From the NCBI RefSeq assembly GCF_000972845.2, contig NC_040032.1, forward strand, positions 18,369,970-18,433,969: a DNA stretch of 64,000 nt. Reading direction: 5' to 3'. The notes under the pieces are model-generated. The model made no database searches and was not told where the DNA came from. It saw nothing but the letters and a program-made list of their open reading frames with translations. Shown piece by piece: positions 36,423 through 46,983 of the stretch (positions are counted from its first letter, which is position 1; each line of letters begins with the position of its first letter). This DNA is from Larimichthys crocea. Lineage: Eukaryota > Chordata > Actinopteri > Sciaenidae. The position numbers and the translations under genes are program-made.

Positions 36423-37135
36423 TGTGTGTGTGTATGTCTATGCTTGAGTGTGTGCAACCTACAGTTTTCTCATTATCCTCAAAACACTCCCTGGCCTCCT
36501 CCATCGTGCAGTCCTCCTCTATGCACTCGCGCTCCAGGTTGTCTTTGTAAAGTACTTCTTCAAGTTTGCCGCTGTTGTATCTGCGTCGACGGAGGAGCAC
36601 TGTGTGTGCCGTGTGCTGAGACACAAACACACCTCCTGAAAAGGTAACAGAAGAAAAAGGGGACGTTGTTAAAACAGCTCTGACAATATTCTCCAACAGT
36701 ACTAAAACTTTCATTTATTTACTTCTATTTATTTATTACTTTACTTTTATTTGTGTCCATTTGTGTCCATGTGCTATAGCTATTAGCAATTCTAATTCAC
36801 ACCTGAAACTGAATTAATTTGATACCAAATATATAAATATTTAATGATTTACACCTTTGTTTCTGATTTCTACGATAATCTCTGGATGCAATGGATATTA
36901 GAGATCAATATCATCAAAAAGGCAAGTCATACTGAGTCTAGAAATCTGTGTATCATATCTATGTAGTCATATATTAATGGGTACATGCATGGGTTATGGT
37001 GCGGGACTAGTTCCAGCCATTTCTATGAATGTTTAATTATTTCTTACCTGTGTTTTCCTCTGGGATTTCAACGGGAAGTCCATACACATCCAGCACTATA
37101 CTAGCAATGAAAACCAGTAAACAAACACCGGCCAT
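33005..37135 (-). CDS. f9: Coagulation factor IX
   Basis: Vitamin K-dependent serine protease zymogen. In mammals factor XIa or VIIa activates it, and with factor VIIIa it activates factor X. Exons (minus strand, transcript order): 37048-37135, 36463-36635, 36322-36346, 36126-36239, 35880-36011, 34923-35305, 34599-34743, 33005-33561. They sum to 1617 bp, 539 codons with TAA, so 538 residues (human 461). Exons 1, 3 and 4 are 88, 25 and 114 bp, the same as human F9. Order: signal/propeptide, Gla domain, EGF1 ([15 protein letters not shown]), EGF2 (KNGGCSHFC), activation peptide, protease. The triad is present: [13 protein letters not shown] and GDSGGP. The end [16 protein letters not shown] and the mcf2/fgf13 neighbours point to IX rather than VII, X or protein C. 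An AATAAA at 32901-32906 (minus) may be the polyadenylation signal. Confidence 0.93.
33893..34170. repeat. Dispersed repeat, inverted relative to about 23100-23225
   Basis: The stretch with GATTTTTGTTTTTGTATCAC, CCTTTTTGACT and TGGATTTGGATA also occurs in reverse orientation around 23100-23225 in mcf2. It lies in f9 intron 7. No intact frame was recognised; it could be LINE coding debris. Confidence 0.5.
34923..35305 (-). CDS. f9: f9 exon 6, enlarged activation peptide
   Basis: 383 bp compared with 203 bp in human F9. It begins with the Cys that links light and heavy chains ([14 protein letters not shown]). About 97 residues then lead to the activation site [20 protein letters not shown]. 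The peptide has four N-glycosylation sequons (NFS, NDS, NIS, NGT) and an acidic tyrosine-rich stretch (LYDDYDLS) that could be sulfated. Splice borders are canonical and the frame is open. Confidence 0.88.
36382..36432. repeat. (GT)n microsatellite in f9 intron 2
   Basis: Long GT run (CA on the transcript strand) in the 116-bp intron between the Gla exon and the 25-bp exon 3. Confidence 0.9.
36463..36635 (-). CDS. f9: f9 exon 2, propeptide and Gla domain
   Basis: The furin-type site RRRR precedes [19 protein letters not shown], the start of the Gla domain, then [20 protein letters not shown]. The many Glu residues are the expected gamma-carboxylation sites for calcium and membrane binding. 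Exon 3 (36322-36346) adds MEFWARHR, the aromatic stack. An extra Cys is present in EARECFED, where human F9 has Val. Confidence 0.9.
37048..37135 (-). CDS. f9: f9 exon 1, signal peptide
   Basis: Starts [19 protein letters not shown], a classic signal peptide with a hydrophobic core, followed by the start of the propeptide ([10 protein letters not shown]). The 88-bp length leaves phase 1, exactly as in mammalian F9. The 5' UTR extends upward from 37136. Confidence 0.9.
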
Positions 37136-37238
37136 CTTGTCGTTGTCAGTCAATCAGTTGTCCATCTGCTTTTGAACTAAAACCTGAACTGAAGTGCAGA
37201 AGAGACACATCCACCAACTCCAAAGTACAGCAACACAA

Positions 37239-37245
37239 TGTTTAC
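37239..37245 (-). promoter_or_regulatory. f9: FOXA-type site upstream of f9
   Basis: TGTTTAC on the plus strand, about 105 bp upstream of the f9 start codon. FOXA/HNF3 factors drive liver genes, so the motif suits a liver-expressed clotting factor. A single seven-base match is weak evidence. Confidence 0.3.
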
Positions 37246-37290
37246 TCACCTGGAGACTGCAGAGTGGGTGTATGTTCACATTTGTGTGTG

Positions 37291-37295
37291 GTGGG

Positions 37296-37381
<86 letters not shown>
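37291..37381. repeat. (GA)n microsatellite in the f9 upstream region
   Basis: About 45 perfect GA units beginning about 155 bp upstream of the f9 start codon. On the transcript strand it is a pure CT run. It gives false RE-repeat and LS-repeat frames. Confidence 0.95.
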
Positions 37382-37384
<3 letters not shown>

Positions 37385-37979
37385 AAGTGACAAAGTTTGT
37401 AGCAGATGGTTTTATTCAGTCATGGCAGATTGAAATTGAGCAACTGCAAATATTGACCATTGATGAGAAAGAAGGGCAGTTCAGGACATTGTTGTGTGTC
37501 TAGGTGTGTGCGTCCATGCATGTATGTGTGTTGATATCACCAGCTGTTAATAAATTCTAATGTTGTTTATCATGATGAGTCTTGTCTGATAAGCATTTTG
37601 CAGCATGGCTTATGTGACAGTTTCAAACTGAACTGGACCGTAGCCATAACTTCATTGTTAAAGGACTAAACTCGACTCTAATAGTGAACTTAAAAAGTTT
37701 CAGAGATATGAAAAAACAAAACATTCAGGACATTCAAGATATTCAAAAAGCTTAATTTATTAGCATTAACAAGCTACAACAGTCCAACAGGGCAACATCT
37801 TGTCTCCTTACATAGAAGATTAGTCATGACAGTTAAAAGCTTGTAACAGGGTGTATGGTTGGTAATATTTGAATTAATAATCTTATTTATGCAGATCATT
37901 TTGGTAATCTTCTGTCTGTATAATGCAACAGATACTGAATATTTGCTCAATGCAAAGAAGAGTAATGTTATGATTGTTA

Positions 37980-39172
37980 GGATATGTATATACAGTATAT
38001 ATCCCGTCCAAAAAAAAGAGAGGCTGGATTGGACGTGGATAACTAAGCAAATCTGCAGTGATTAATATGTTCCAGCTAGCAAGAAGTTATTTACCCTTAG
38101 CTGATGCTGTGAGTAGCTTCTCATTTCTTAAACAACCATGTCAGAAGACATATCTTGTAGTTGTAGAAAGGATGTTAAACAGTTTCAAGAAGGGTCAAAT
38201 TATTGGTCTCCGTCAAGCAAAGAAAACAAAAAGAAGAAGAAAGAAAAAGATTGCTGAAACTATTAAATCGTGTTAAGAACTGTCCAACGCATTATTAAAT
38301 CCTGGACTGATAGTGGTTGACCATCATGAGGGTGAAATGTGGTTGGAAAAAACTCTTGAATGATTGTGATCGGAGATCACTTAAATATTTGGTGAAATCA
38401 ACTCACAGCTATGTTTAATAGTGAAAGTTGTGGCGGTGGTGTTTAGCTCAGTTGGTAGAGCAGCCGCCCCATGTACAAAGGCCCAGTCCTTGCTGCAGAA
38501 GCCCAGGGTTCAAATCCAACCTGTGGCTCTTTCCCGCATGTCATTCCTCATCTCTCTCTCTCCCCACATTCCTGTCACTCTTCAGCTGTCTATATCAAAT
38601 AAAGCTTGAAAAGGCCAAAAAAATGATCTAATTATTATCTAAATAAAAAAGAAAAAATAGTGAAAGTCCAAGCATTCACTTCACGCACAATGAACCCAAG
38701 GGATTGGGACTACACAGCTGTGTAGCCATAAGAAAACCACTGATCAGTGAGGCTAGTCAAAAAAAAGCTTAATTTGCAGGGAGCATAAAGACTGGACTCT
38801 GGAGCAATGGAAGAAGGTCATGTGGTCTGATGAATCCAGTGTGAGTGCAGTGTGATCTGGAGTTCCTGCAGTTGGTCAGGTCTAGGTTCAGCAACATTAT
38901 GTCCCCAAAGAATGAGGTCAGCTGACTATCTGAATATACTGAATGACCAGGTCTTTCCATCACTGGAGTTTTTCTTCTCTGATGGCACGAGCATATTCCA
39001 ATATGACAATGCCAGGATTCATCGGGGTCCAGACCTCAGCCCCATTGAGAATCTTTGGAATGTACTGGAGAAGATTCTTCATCATCAATACAAGATCTTG
39101 CTGGAAAATTAATGCAACGCTGGACAGAAATAAATGTTGTGACATATACTATACACATATATAGTATACCCT
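37980..39172 (+). mobile_element. Tc1-like DNA transposon, inactive, split by a SINE
   Basis: Transposase remnants lie in order on the plus strand: FKKGQIIGLRQAKKTKRR (about 38180-38240), then, after the SINE, LDSGAMEEGHVV-type sequence, [52 protein letters not shown] and [16 protein letters not shown]. Frames are broken by shifts and a deletion before [11 protein letters not shown]-rich ends (GTATATACAGTATATATCC at left, ATACTATACACATATATAG at right) look like decayed inverted repeats. Confidence 0.8.
38429..38655 (+). mobile_element. tRNA-derived SINE inserted in the Tc1 element
   Basis: Starts with a pol III A-box-like GTTTAGCTCAGTTGGTAGAG and has a B-box GGTTCAAATCC, then a body and an A-rich tail. 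Flanked by the exact 12-bp duplication AATAGTGAAAGT at 38417-38428 and 38656-38667. A second copy of the family is at 44931-45105. Confidence 0.85.
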
Positions 39173-39204
39173 GAGGCTGTACACTAAGTTAAGTGAGGGA
39201 GGCC

Positions 39205-39520
39205 AAGAACTGGTGAGTGTCAGAACCACCATCCAAGATGAATCAAAATAAGATCCAGGAGTACATCAGGAAGATGGCCCCCAATGGCAAGCTGCTAAGT
39301 GAATACCTAAGGCTGCAGAAACACATCTGAGTATGGGCTGTAAATCCCAAGGTCAAAATGGAAGACACTTGCCAAGGTGGTTGAGAATGACCGAGCCAAG
39401 ATCCTGTGGGACTTCCAGATCCAGACTGACAAGCTGGTGATGGCTAACCAACCAGACATTGTGTTGGTGGACAAACAACAGAAGAAGGCATAGACAGATG
39501 TTACTGTAAATCCAGTCAGT
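39205..39520 (+). mobile_element. LINE fragment with restriction-like endonuclease domain
   Basis: One frame reads NDRAKILWDFQIQTDKLVMA, NQPDIVLVDKQQKKA, stop, TDVTV. The PD...D/K arrangement in QPDIVLVDKQ is typical of the C-terminal restriction-enzyme-like endonuclease of site-specific LINEs (R2/R4/NeSL groups; Rex6 in fish). An in-frame stop and loss of the rest make it dead. Confidence 0.55.
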
Positions 39521-41257
39521 AAAATAAGCTCAAAGCCATTCATACAGAGCAGAAGAGACTGAAAATATAAGTTAAAACTGCTTAGCAGGTGTTGTAATTT
39601 ACACACTGAAGTAAGGAATCCCAAACTGGAAGCTGGATCTTGAGCATTGAAGGCAGTTTGATTAGACTGTGGGTTACACAGGGTGGGGCTGTGGACAAAT
39701 CACAGTGACTGACAGCTAGGTCGTCTGGCCTTGAGCCAGCAGCCTCCTGGTAATGTCAGCCTTGTGGTGACTTATTGGCTGAGGATGATTTAGATGTGGT
39801 GAAGGAAGGTTGCATATCTCGTTTTAGTGCAACTTATGCAAGCCATTAAATTCACCCCCTCTCAAACTACGGATTCTACAGCAGGAAAAAAAACGCAAGG
39901 GAATATAACAATAGCACACTGACCATCCCTTAAGTAACAATTATGGTTAACTGGAGTAGAAGGCACACAGAAAGGCATAGCAAAGTGGGTTTAAACCAGT
40001 AAAAGCATGCTGGGAAAGCTTGTCCCCAGTGTATAGAATCCCATCCATATTGTTGCATGGCCGCTTATCAAATTTAAGTAAATCTTGTATTTCTGCAATC
40101 TGCAAGTTGATTACTTCAGCATTTATATAATGTGATTGTGAACAAACTGTGTGGAAAAAAGAATTTGAAGCAGAGACAGGCTTAAAAACACACACATGAT
40201 CAGTTTATTAAGTATAGAGAATGTATTGTGGCTGTTGACGTGTATCATCTAGGAACTTTGGGTGTGCATTGGACAGATTTTCAGAAGGGGAAGTGATGAA
40301 GACTCTGGACGCAGGCCTGGGATCAAGTCAATAACCTCTTTTTTCATGTCACCCTGTCATCAGTCAATACAGAAATGTCCCCTCTCCTTCCCAGTATAAT
40401 CACACAGCTGTTTCACTGCTATTGCTTGACTCATGAGGTCAATGCCTCATCTGAGACCAGTTCACATGTTTCAGTTCAGAAACTGGAACCAAATGCTGAA
40501 ACAGAGGTGGTCAACAGAAGTAACTTTAATGACTTAGTTACAGAAACAAAAGCAGACGGTGATTGCAGGCAAATACATGCTGAGTCCAAGAATAAATAAA
40601 AAGTCAAACAAAAAAACAAAACAAAAGTCTAATGAACAGAATCCAGAGCAGGGAACAACAAGGAACAGGGACAACAGGTTTCTGAAGCTTAGTGTGGTGG
40701 CTCTGGACCAAAGAATGGGCAAAGATGTAGATTATTGATGGGCCTAATGTGGTCTGAATGAAGCCTGGTTGCTCAAACAAACCATCTGTGATGGCACCCT
40801 GTCAATCAAAGCGGCCACGCTTGTAATCCTGCATAACTTTAAGCCTTAATATATTGTGAACAGGTGAGTTGTATATAAATTCACCCTCAGTACAGTTGTC
40901 ATGAACAATAAAATTATCTATAGAGACCAAAACTGTTTTTTGTACCAGGCTGTAAACATGTTTATTTCTGCTGTGAATGTTGGACATTTGAACATGGGGA
41001 CTTATGGAGACTGACTCACTTCTGGAGCCAGCCTCAAGTGGAGGGTTTTCAAACTGAACTCCAGGTAAACAGTTTTGACTGTGTTGAGAAGTAATAACCT
41101 GTGTGTCACATAAGAAAACATAATGAGGGATATTGATGAGGGATGACAACAACATGTTTCAGAGGCAATTTAATGAAACACCCCTCCTGTGCTCTGACAC
41201 TTCATCTATCTTGGTGTAATTTAATTAACCCTATGCACCTGTTACACCAAGGAGGAT

Positions 41258-41440
41258 TATCCATCCATCCATCCATCCATCCATCCATCCATCTGTAACA
41301 GTTTATTCTTATCAGAGTTGTAGAGGGCTGGAGCCCAGGACACATAGAGACAAACAATGATTCACATTTACACCTAAGGACAATTTAAAGTCACCAATTA
41401 ACCTGCATGTCTTTGACTGTGGGAGGAAGTGGTCAGTTCA
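41258..41440 (-). mobile_element. Dispersed repeat fragment with (CCAT)n tail
   Basis: (CCAT)n at 41261-41292, then AGAGGGCTGGAGCCCAGGA, CAAACAATGATTCACATTT, CACCAATTAACCTGCATGTC and TGTGGGAGGAAG. Same family as the outer repeat at 23700-24115. Confidence 0.6.
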
Positions 41441-41959
41441 TGTAGGATTAAAAAACTATAACAGAGGAAAAACATATACTGTATGGTAAATATATTCATT
41501 TTACAAGGAAGTTTGCATGAATTCTGCTTTCCTGGGAGCATTTCATCAGAGCGGGTTCAGCTGATGGGAACCGGAGCAGTCATATGTTGCACTTTTTGTT
41601 CTAATGGAGCAGCTGGTCCCAGAACAGTAATCCTCCAGGGGAGGCTGAGAGGCCGAGAGCTAGCTGTGCTTTGGTCTGTTGGCTCATTTGGTAGCTGAAT
41701 GTCACACAGCTGTTATACAAGAGTCAGACAAAGTTGTCATGTGACATAATGTAAACGATTGCATGAAGAAGATTTACAAATAGCCTGAACACCTGTACTT
41801 TATCACTTTTGCAATATTATGTCTAGATTTTTTATTTTTTAAATTATACTTATTTTATTGTTCTATTTTATTTTAGGGGGTTTTAACTATTAGTTGCTTT
41901 TAAAAAAAATATTTAATTACCAATTCTATGTTCCCTTGTAATTAGCGCTGCATTGCATT

Positions 41960-42140
41960 TCTTTTTTTTTTTTTAAGATTATTTTTTTTGGCCTTTTATG
42001 CCTTTAATGATAGTACAGCTGAAGATAGACAGGAAGCAGAGAGAGGGGGGGTAACACGCAGTAAATGGCTCTCCGATGCAGGATTCGAACCGGGGCCAGC
42101 TGCAGGGGCCGCTTAACCCACTACGCTACGAACCGCCCCA
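41960..42140 (-). mobile_element. Second-type tRNA-derived SINE
   Basis: On the minus strand it reads GGGGCGGTTCGTAGCGTAG, TGGGTTAAGCG (A-box-like) and CCGGTTCGAATCC (B box). A body and an A-rich end follow (poly-T at 41962-41974 on the plus strand). The body shares CTGTC and CTTCAGCTGT elements with the other SINE but the head differs. Confidence 0.7.
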
Positions 42141-43054
42141 CTGCATTGCATTTCTATGATAAAGCTGAGGCTGAACTGTGAAGATCACTGAGCATGCACA
42201 GTAACAAAGGCACCAGCCAACAAGTTTACCTTGTACATCAAAATGACTTCATTTGCAAAATATGAATTTCAAAGTGACAGTATGGAATGAAGCTGGTTAA
42301 GTTTTGAATGTTTTATATGTCACGTTCATAAAAACCCTTGTTAATAATGCCACTTTGGGAAAATGCAGTGAACTGCATTTAGCAGTCTGTTGCTCGTACT
42401 TACCATAGACGCTAGAAAGCAATCATCAATCTGGGCATCGAGCGAAAGTGACATAAATGAGACTGAATGCTGAATTTTTAGAAAAATGTTACTATGTCTA
42501 ACATTCTTATGTTGGCTCCATGACACTAACACCATGAAGTAACTAATGTCAGACCCACACCACACCACTAACCTATAGCCAACTGTCAGACTAGCTTCGG
42601 TTATAGTTCGGTTACCAAGGCCAGACTATAGCTAATATGCATAGCTTATATTTTCAAAATCTTTTTGGGTGAGGGGTGAAGAGGTTTAGTCCACATGCCC
42701 ATTGCTTACATTAGCGGTCTAGCCCTGCAGGTGTACGCTTTCTTCTTTTATGCTTCCTTTCTAAGTTCTAAAGGAGTGGCCCCAGCCATCAGAGTGAGCG
42801 CAGCAGAATTTACACACTGCTGTGTGTTTTCTTTTGGACGCTGATTTGCAGATGAACTCTTTGTATTTTGGGTAGCCAAATTATTTGGCTGAAATCTTCC
42901 AAGACTGAATGAAGTTATTGGTTACATTTAAAGTAGGGAGTTTTGCATCCAGACACAGTAATTATAGTTAAATCAGGCAATGCACAGTTTACTGATATTA
43001 CTGCGTTTGTGGTTTTAAAAATCAGAATCCTCAGTCCCCTTTAAACCAAGACAA

Positions 43055-43115
43055 GACTGAATAATAAATCCAGTCGAGACCTTCAAAAAATAGTGTGAGT
43101 CTAATCTCAAGACCA
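43055..43115. mobile_element. Fragment of the CAAGACC-type MITE
   Basis: Contains CTCAAGACCAAGACCAATCT, like the element at 27502-27929. No ends are visible. Confidence 0.4.
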
Positions 43116-43264
43116 AGACCAATCTCAAGTACTTTCATGTACTTTGTATAATATTTATTTTTGGCTAAATTCAACCCTGTTTGTCTTAATACGTAGGTAT
43201 GGTGGGTCCTGTTAGATGATAATTTGGAAAGAAGTAATGTGGAAGCTACACTCCTCACGGGCTA

Positions 43265-43700
43265 TCTCTACCCAGCATTTTCCTCATCAATGTTCGGTCT
43301 CTCTGGCGAACAAAATGGATGAGCTGCAGCTGCAGACCATCTCCCACAACTGGATCAACGTCATGATCTTCACTGAAACATGACATTCCCAATAGCACAA
43401 TTGAGTTAACAAGGCACTGCTTCCTCCAGGCAAACAGAACAGGTGAGGATTCCAACAAGAAGCTCGGTGCACGGTCACTGCTCTGCTAAGTTTCCCATGG
43501 TTAAGTGTAGACCTTTCTATCTGCTCAGAGAGTTTACATATCCCCCAGATGCTAATGCTAAATATGCCATGAAAGAACTGCATGCTGCCATTAGCAAACA
43601 ACAAACTGCACATCCTGAGGCAGCTTTGATTGTTTCTGGTGATTTCAACCACACCAGCCTGAAGACTGTACTCCCTAAATTCCACCACCATGTCCCCTGA
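43265..43700 (+). mobile_element. LINE fragment, APE-type endonuclease domain
   Basis: Plus-strand pieces in shifted frames: NVRSL (near 43290), KMDELQLQT, then LLREFTYPPDANAKYAMKEL and HPEAALIVSGDFNHTSLKTV. The GDFN motif and its surroundings are the apurinic-endonuclease-like domain of non-LTR retrotransposons. Broken and short. Confidence 0.6.
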
Positions 43701-43977
43701 TGCACCAGAGGACAGTGTTTTGCTAGTGCTAACGTAGTGGGTACCAGTCATTTTTGATGTAAGCAGACTCCATTTCTAAGCTAACGTTAGCATGTGTTGC
43801 ACACTGCAGGCAGAGAAGGGACATAAACGTTGCATCCTTAGAGACAGAACTCAGTCCATAGAAATCAGTCCACAGGCAGTTAGAAGCGACCAAGAAAGTT
43901 GTGGAAGGGCTCTTTTTTTTAAAAGATACGTTACAATGTTCATGCATTAGCAATAAAAACTGATTAAAACATATAAT

Positions 43978-44917
43978 CAGGGTGTCTACAGGGTTTAGTC
44001 AGTCAAATTTATGACTTTTTAAGACCTTTTTATGACCATTTTGATTTAAATTTATGACCTACACGAACTATTAAAAAAAACATATTAGTCATTAAAATTC
44101 CTTTCTAGTTTTTTTTTTATTTACAGCAACAAGTTTTTTATTGACAGCAACAAATTGTATATTTTTCAAATTGTACATCAACAAATTGTATATCAAATTA
44201 TATATTGAGCTTGAACCAGGCAGTGATGGAGAACAAAACTGAGTGATTGCCTGCAACCGCTGCAGACCTTTTACCGATAACTGATGCCGCTCCGATTTCA
44301 CGTGTGAATGCAAGGCTTTTAAGCCTAAACTGGCGAGCTCCAACGTCTTCTTACAGAGGGTGCAAAATGCTTGGTATTTGTTGTTCGCGACGGGCTTTAG
44401 CCATCTCTTCATCTTATCATCGTCGAGCCATGCCAAGTTAAACGTACACTTTCCCATTGTTCAAAGTCAATTAATCAGACCCACGACCTACATAAATGCG
44501 ATGAGGTAGGGAGACCGATAACCGTTTGCCACCAGAGAACATGAAGTAGGGCTCTTCTCGCGCGCGAGTTATGCGAAAGTCCTTACGACGACTGACGTCT
44601 GTTACGATGCACTGCCGCATTAATGGACCTTGTAGTTCTGGAATAGTATGTTACCAGCCAGATTTCCTCAGATAGAACTACAGGCGAAATTGTCAGGATA
44701 AGTGATCTGCATACGAAAATGTTTTTGATTGGCTGAAATGCTTCGCAGCGTATTTTCTTCGTAGTTTTAGTAGTCTACCAAAGCAGATAAATTTAAGACG
44801 TGTAATTTATGACCTTGAATGAAAAATCTGAATGTTTTTATGACCTTTTATGGCCTAAAATTCTCGTTATGAAATTTATGACTTTTTATGACTTTTTATG
44901 ACTCCACGGAAACCCTG
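43978..44917 (-). mobile_element. hAT-like element carrying a BED zinc-finger frame
   Basis: The ends are inverted: left CAGGGTGTCTACAGGG, right (reversed) CAGGGTTTCCGTGGAG. Both ends are rich in TTTATGAC units, and TATAAT flanks both sides. Inside, minus strand 44228-44457 encodes MGKCTFNLAWLDDDKMKRWL and NNKYQAFCTLCKKTLELASL, then ALHSHVKSERHQ, a C-x2-C...H...H BED-type finger. No transposase catalytic domain remains, so it is non-autonomous. Confidence 0.65.
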
Positions 44918-44930
44918 TATAATGAACAGG

Positions 44931-45105
44931 GGTGTCGTTTAGCTCAGTTGGTAGAGCAGCTCAGTCCTTGCTGCAGAAGCCCAGGGTTGAAATCTGACCT
45001 GTGGCTCTTTCCCACATGCCATTCCCTGTCTCTCTCTCCCCACATTCCTGTCACTCTTCAGCTGTCTCTGTCAAAATAAAGGCCAAGAAGATATCTTTAA
45101 AAAAA
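44931..45105 (+). mobile_element. tRNA-derived SINE, second copy
   Basis: GTTTAGCTCAGTTGGTAGAG, CAGAAGCCCAGGGTTGAAAT and CACATTCCTGTCACTCTTCA are almost identical to the copy at 38429-38655. It has a shorter head (a 15-20 bp deletion after GTAGAGCAG) and an A-rich tail. It begins about 13 bp after the end of the hAT-like element. Confidence 0.8.
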
Positions 45106-46041
45106 ACATACAATGAATATGTAAAATGCCTAACGATCTCACATAGGCTACCTCACCTTAAATATGAAGGAAGTTAATTAAGGTCAAGATCTTTTTTGCA
45201 ACAGAAACATATCATAACAATATCAGTTGGGTGATTTACAGTATGTTACGTGTATAGGTTTGTGTTTCTCTCTCTCCTTCATCCCTTTGTCCTTCAGGTG
45301 AGAAGGGGTGGATTGGTTGCCACCTGTGGGCTCCAGAAGAGCTATTTTTTTTGTACTTTGGTTATTTTGTTTGGCACAACCCTCACAGTCCCAGTGAAAA
45401 TTTAAGTTATCAGTGTGAATTCAAAGTTAATAATCACAGTTATGAATAATCATGAAACTGTCTTATATAAATATTGAAGACTTCTGATAATCTGAAACTC
45501 ACTGACAAGGATAAAATGTAAGTGTATCCTATCCTGCCTCTGTTAAGAATAGGCCATTTTACAGCATAAATTGATTAAATGATCAATACATTTGCATAGC
45601 GTCTGCTGAGTTTGCGGGAAGATCGACGTTTATCTGACTGAAGGCAACCTTGTGAATATGGCGACCTTCTTTAAGTCAGTAAGAGCTAAACTGTGCTTCC
45701 TACCATTGTACAGTACCTGACAAGGAAATCAGTTGGATTTCACCTCAGTAATTAAAGGGTTGTGAGCTTTTTACTTTCTAATAACCCTAAACGTCTTTTA
45801 TTGACTCAATAACTTCATTAAGTAACATCTGATTGCAGATGACTATTATGGACTTCATTAGCTTCATTAGTGTCTCACTTTCCAATGCACACAAAGTTTT
45901 TAATAGACAGTGGTCACACCTTGCTGTGGTGATTGGTATGCAGATGGGTTCATGGTGTATCTCCCCACAGCCCCTGGTGCTGGTTCTGTGTCCCGTGGAC
46001 CAGTTGCGACCCCATACTGATGACAACCTATTTGCCCAATT

Positions 46042-46120
46042 ATCAAATCAAATCAGATTTTATTTGTATAGCCCAAAGTCACAAAGTCCATTTGCCTCGG
46101 AGGGCTTTACAATCTGCACA
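46042..46120 (-). mobile_element. L2/CR1-like LINE 3' tail, very short
   Basis: TCAAATCAAATC followed by AGATTTTATTTGTATAGCCC and GAGGGCTTTACAATCTGCAC. It is the terminal part only of the family at 19332-20292. Confidence 0.65.
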
Positions 46121-46940
46121 GTGAGCAATTATATGATTTATTATATTACAGCCATTATAATTATGTATGTTTTTAATTATTTATGGTTTTAACACTTCTT
46201 ACATAATGCAATGGTGTGTGTGCTTACATGTAAGCATGAGTGAGTCTATGGAGGTACATGGGTGGGTGTAAGAATTGTGTATATATATACGTGTTAGGTT
46301 ATTTGTAGTATATAATATATATGTATCTGTTTGTAAATTTGTTAGGATATTTTTGGGGGGTATTGTATGAGTATTTGTCTTGTATGACAGTCTGACTAAT
46401 TCTGATGATGATCGTGTTGATTTGAGTTGATTAAATGTTGTATGTATTAAATCTAAATAAATAAAAACAGTGGTAATAATAACAAATAACAGTGGTCCTC
46501 CGTTTCACACTTTCTAATAAGTCATCAGAGATGTTAATGTAAAGACAATCCATAAGTCTGCAGTTGTAAAGGGACAAAACAGGTGAACTGAAGAGGGGTA
46601 GTGACTGTTTATAAGCAGCCTCCTTGAATTCTTCAGATAATGAAGAGTTTAGTGCATCGCGTGCGCACACATTTGTGTCATCTTTCTTTGTCTGTCTATG
46701 CGCGCGTGCGAGTGCCGTTTGTGCGCACCTGCTGGTTTGTGGAGACGGAAACACAACGAGGGCTGTGTGTGGATGAGAGAGGGATAGAGAGAGGAGCAGA
46801 AGGAGGGAAAGAGTGTGAGAGCTAGACTAATGTGAAGAGGGACAAACGTGAAGATGATGGAAACGTAATGAAAACCTGGACTCCGCATCTCTAACCTGAA
46901 CTTTGATTCAACAAATATATAGCAGCAGTCAAAGAGCTCC

Positions 46941-46983
46941 ATGAGCGGAAAAACGAAAGGCAAAGAGGACCATGCCGCCAAAG
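46941..46983 (+). CDS. fgf13: fgf13 alternative first coding exon, 1Y type
   Basis: ATG at 46941 encodes MSGKTKGKEDHAAK and ends with a strong donor (AAAG|GTGAGTG). The human FHF2 1Y start is MSGKVTKPKEEKDASK, a close match in length and pattern. Phase 1 fits exon 2 exactly (G|AG = E of EPQLKG). The joined protein would be 198 residues. The AT-to-GC change upstream (46640-46940 has many CpGs) fits a promoter here. Confidence 0.8.

Noticed and set aside
33005..37135. Calling the protease factor VII, factor X or protein C
   Set aside because: The long glycosylated activation peptide, [28 protein letters not shown] ending and the mcf2/fgf13 neighbours fit factor IX best.
38440..38515. Functional tRNA gene (A and B boxes at 38450 and 38508)
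   Set aside because: The segment does not fold into a full cloverleaf by inspection, has a SINE body, A-rich tail and target duplication, and recurs at 44931.
40802..41155. 117-residue minus-strand frame between f9 and fgf13
   Set aside because: No family match and no exon borders; surrounded by repeat fragments.
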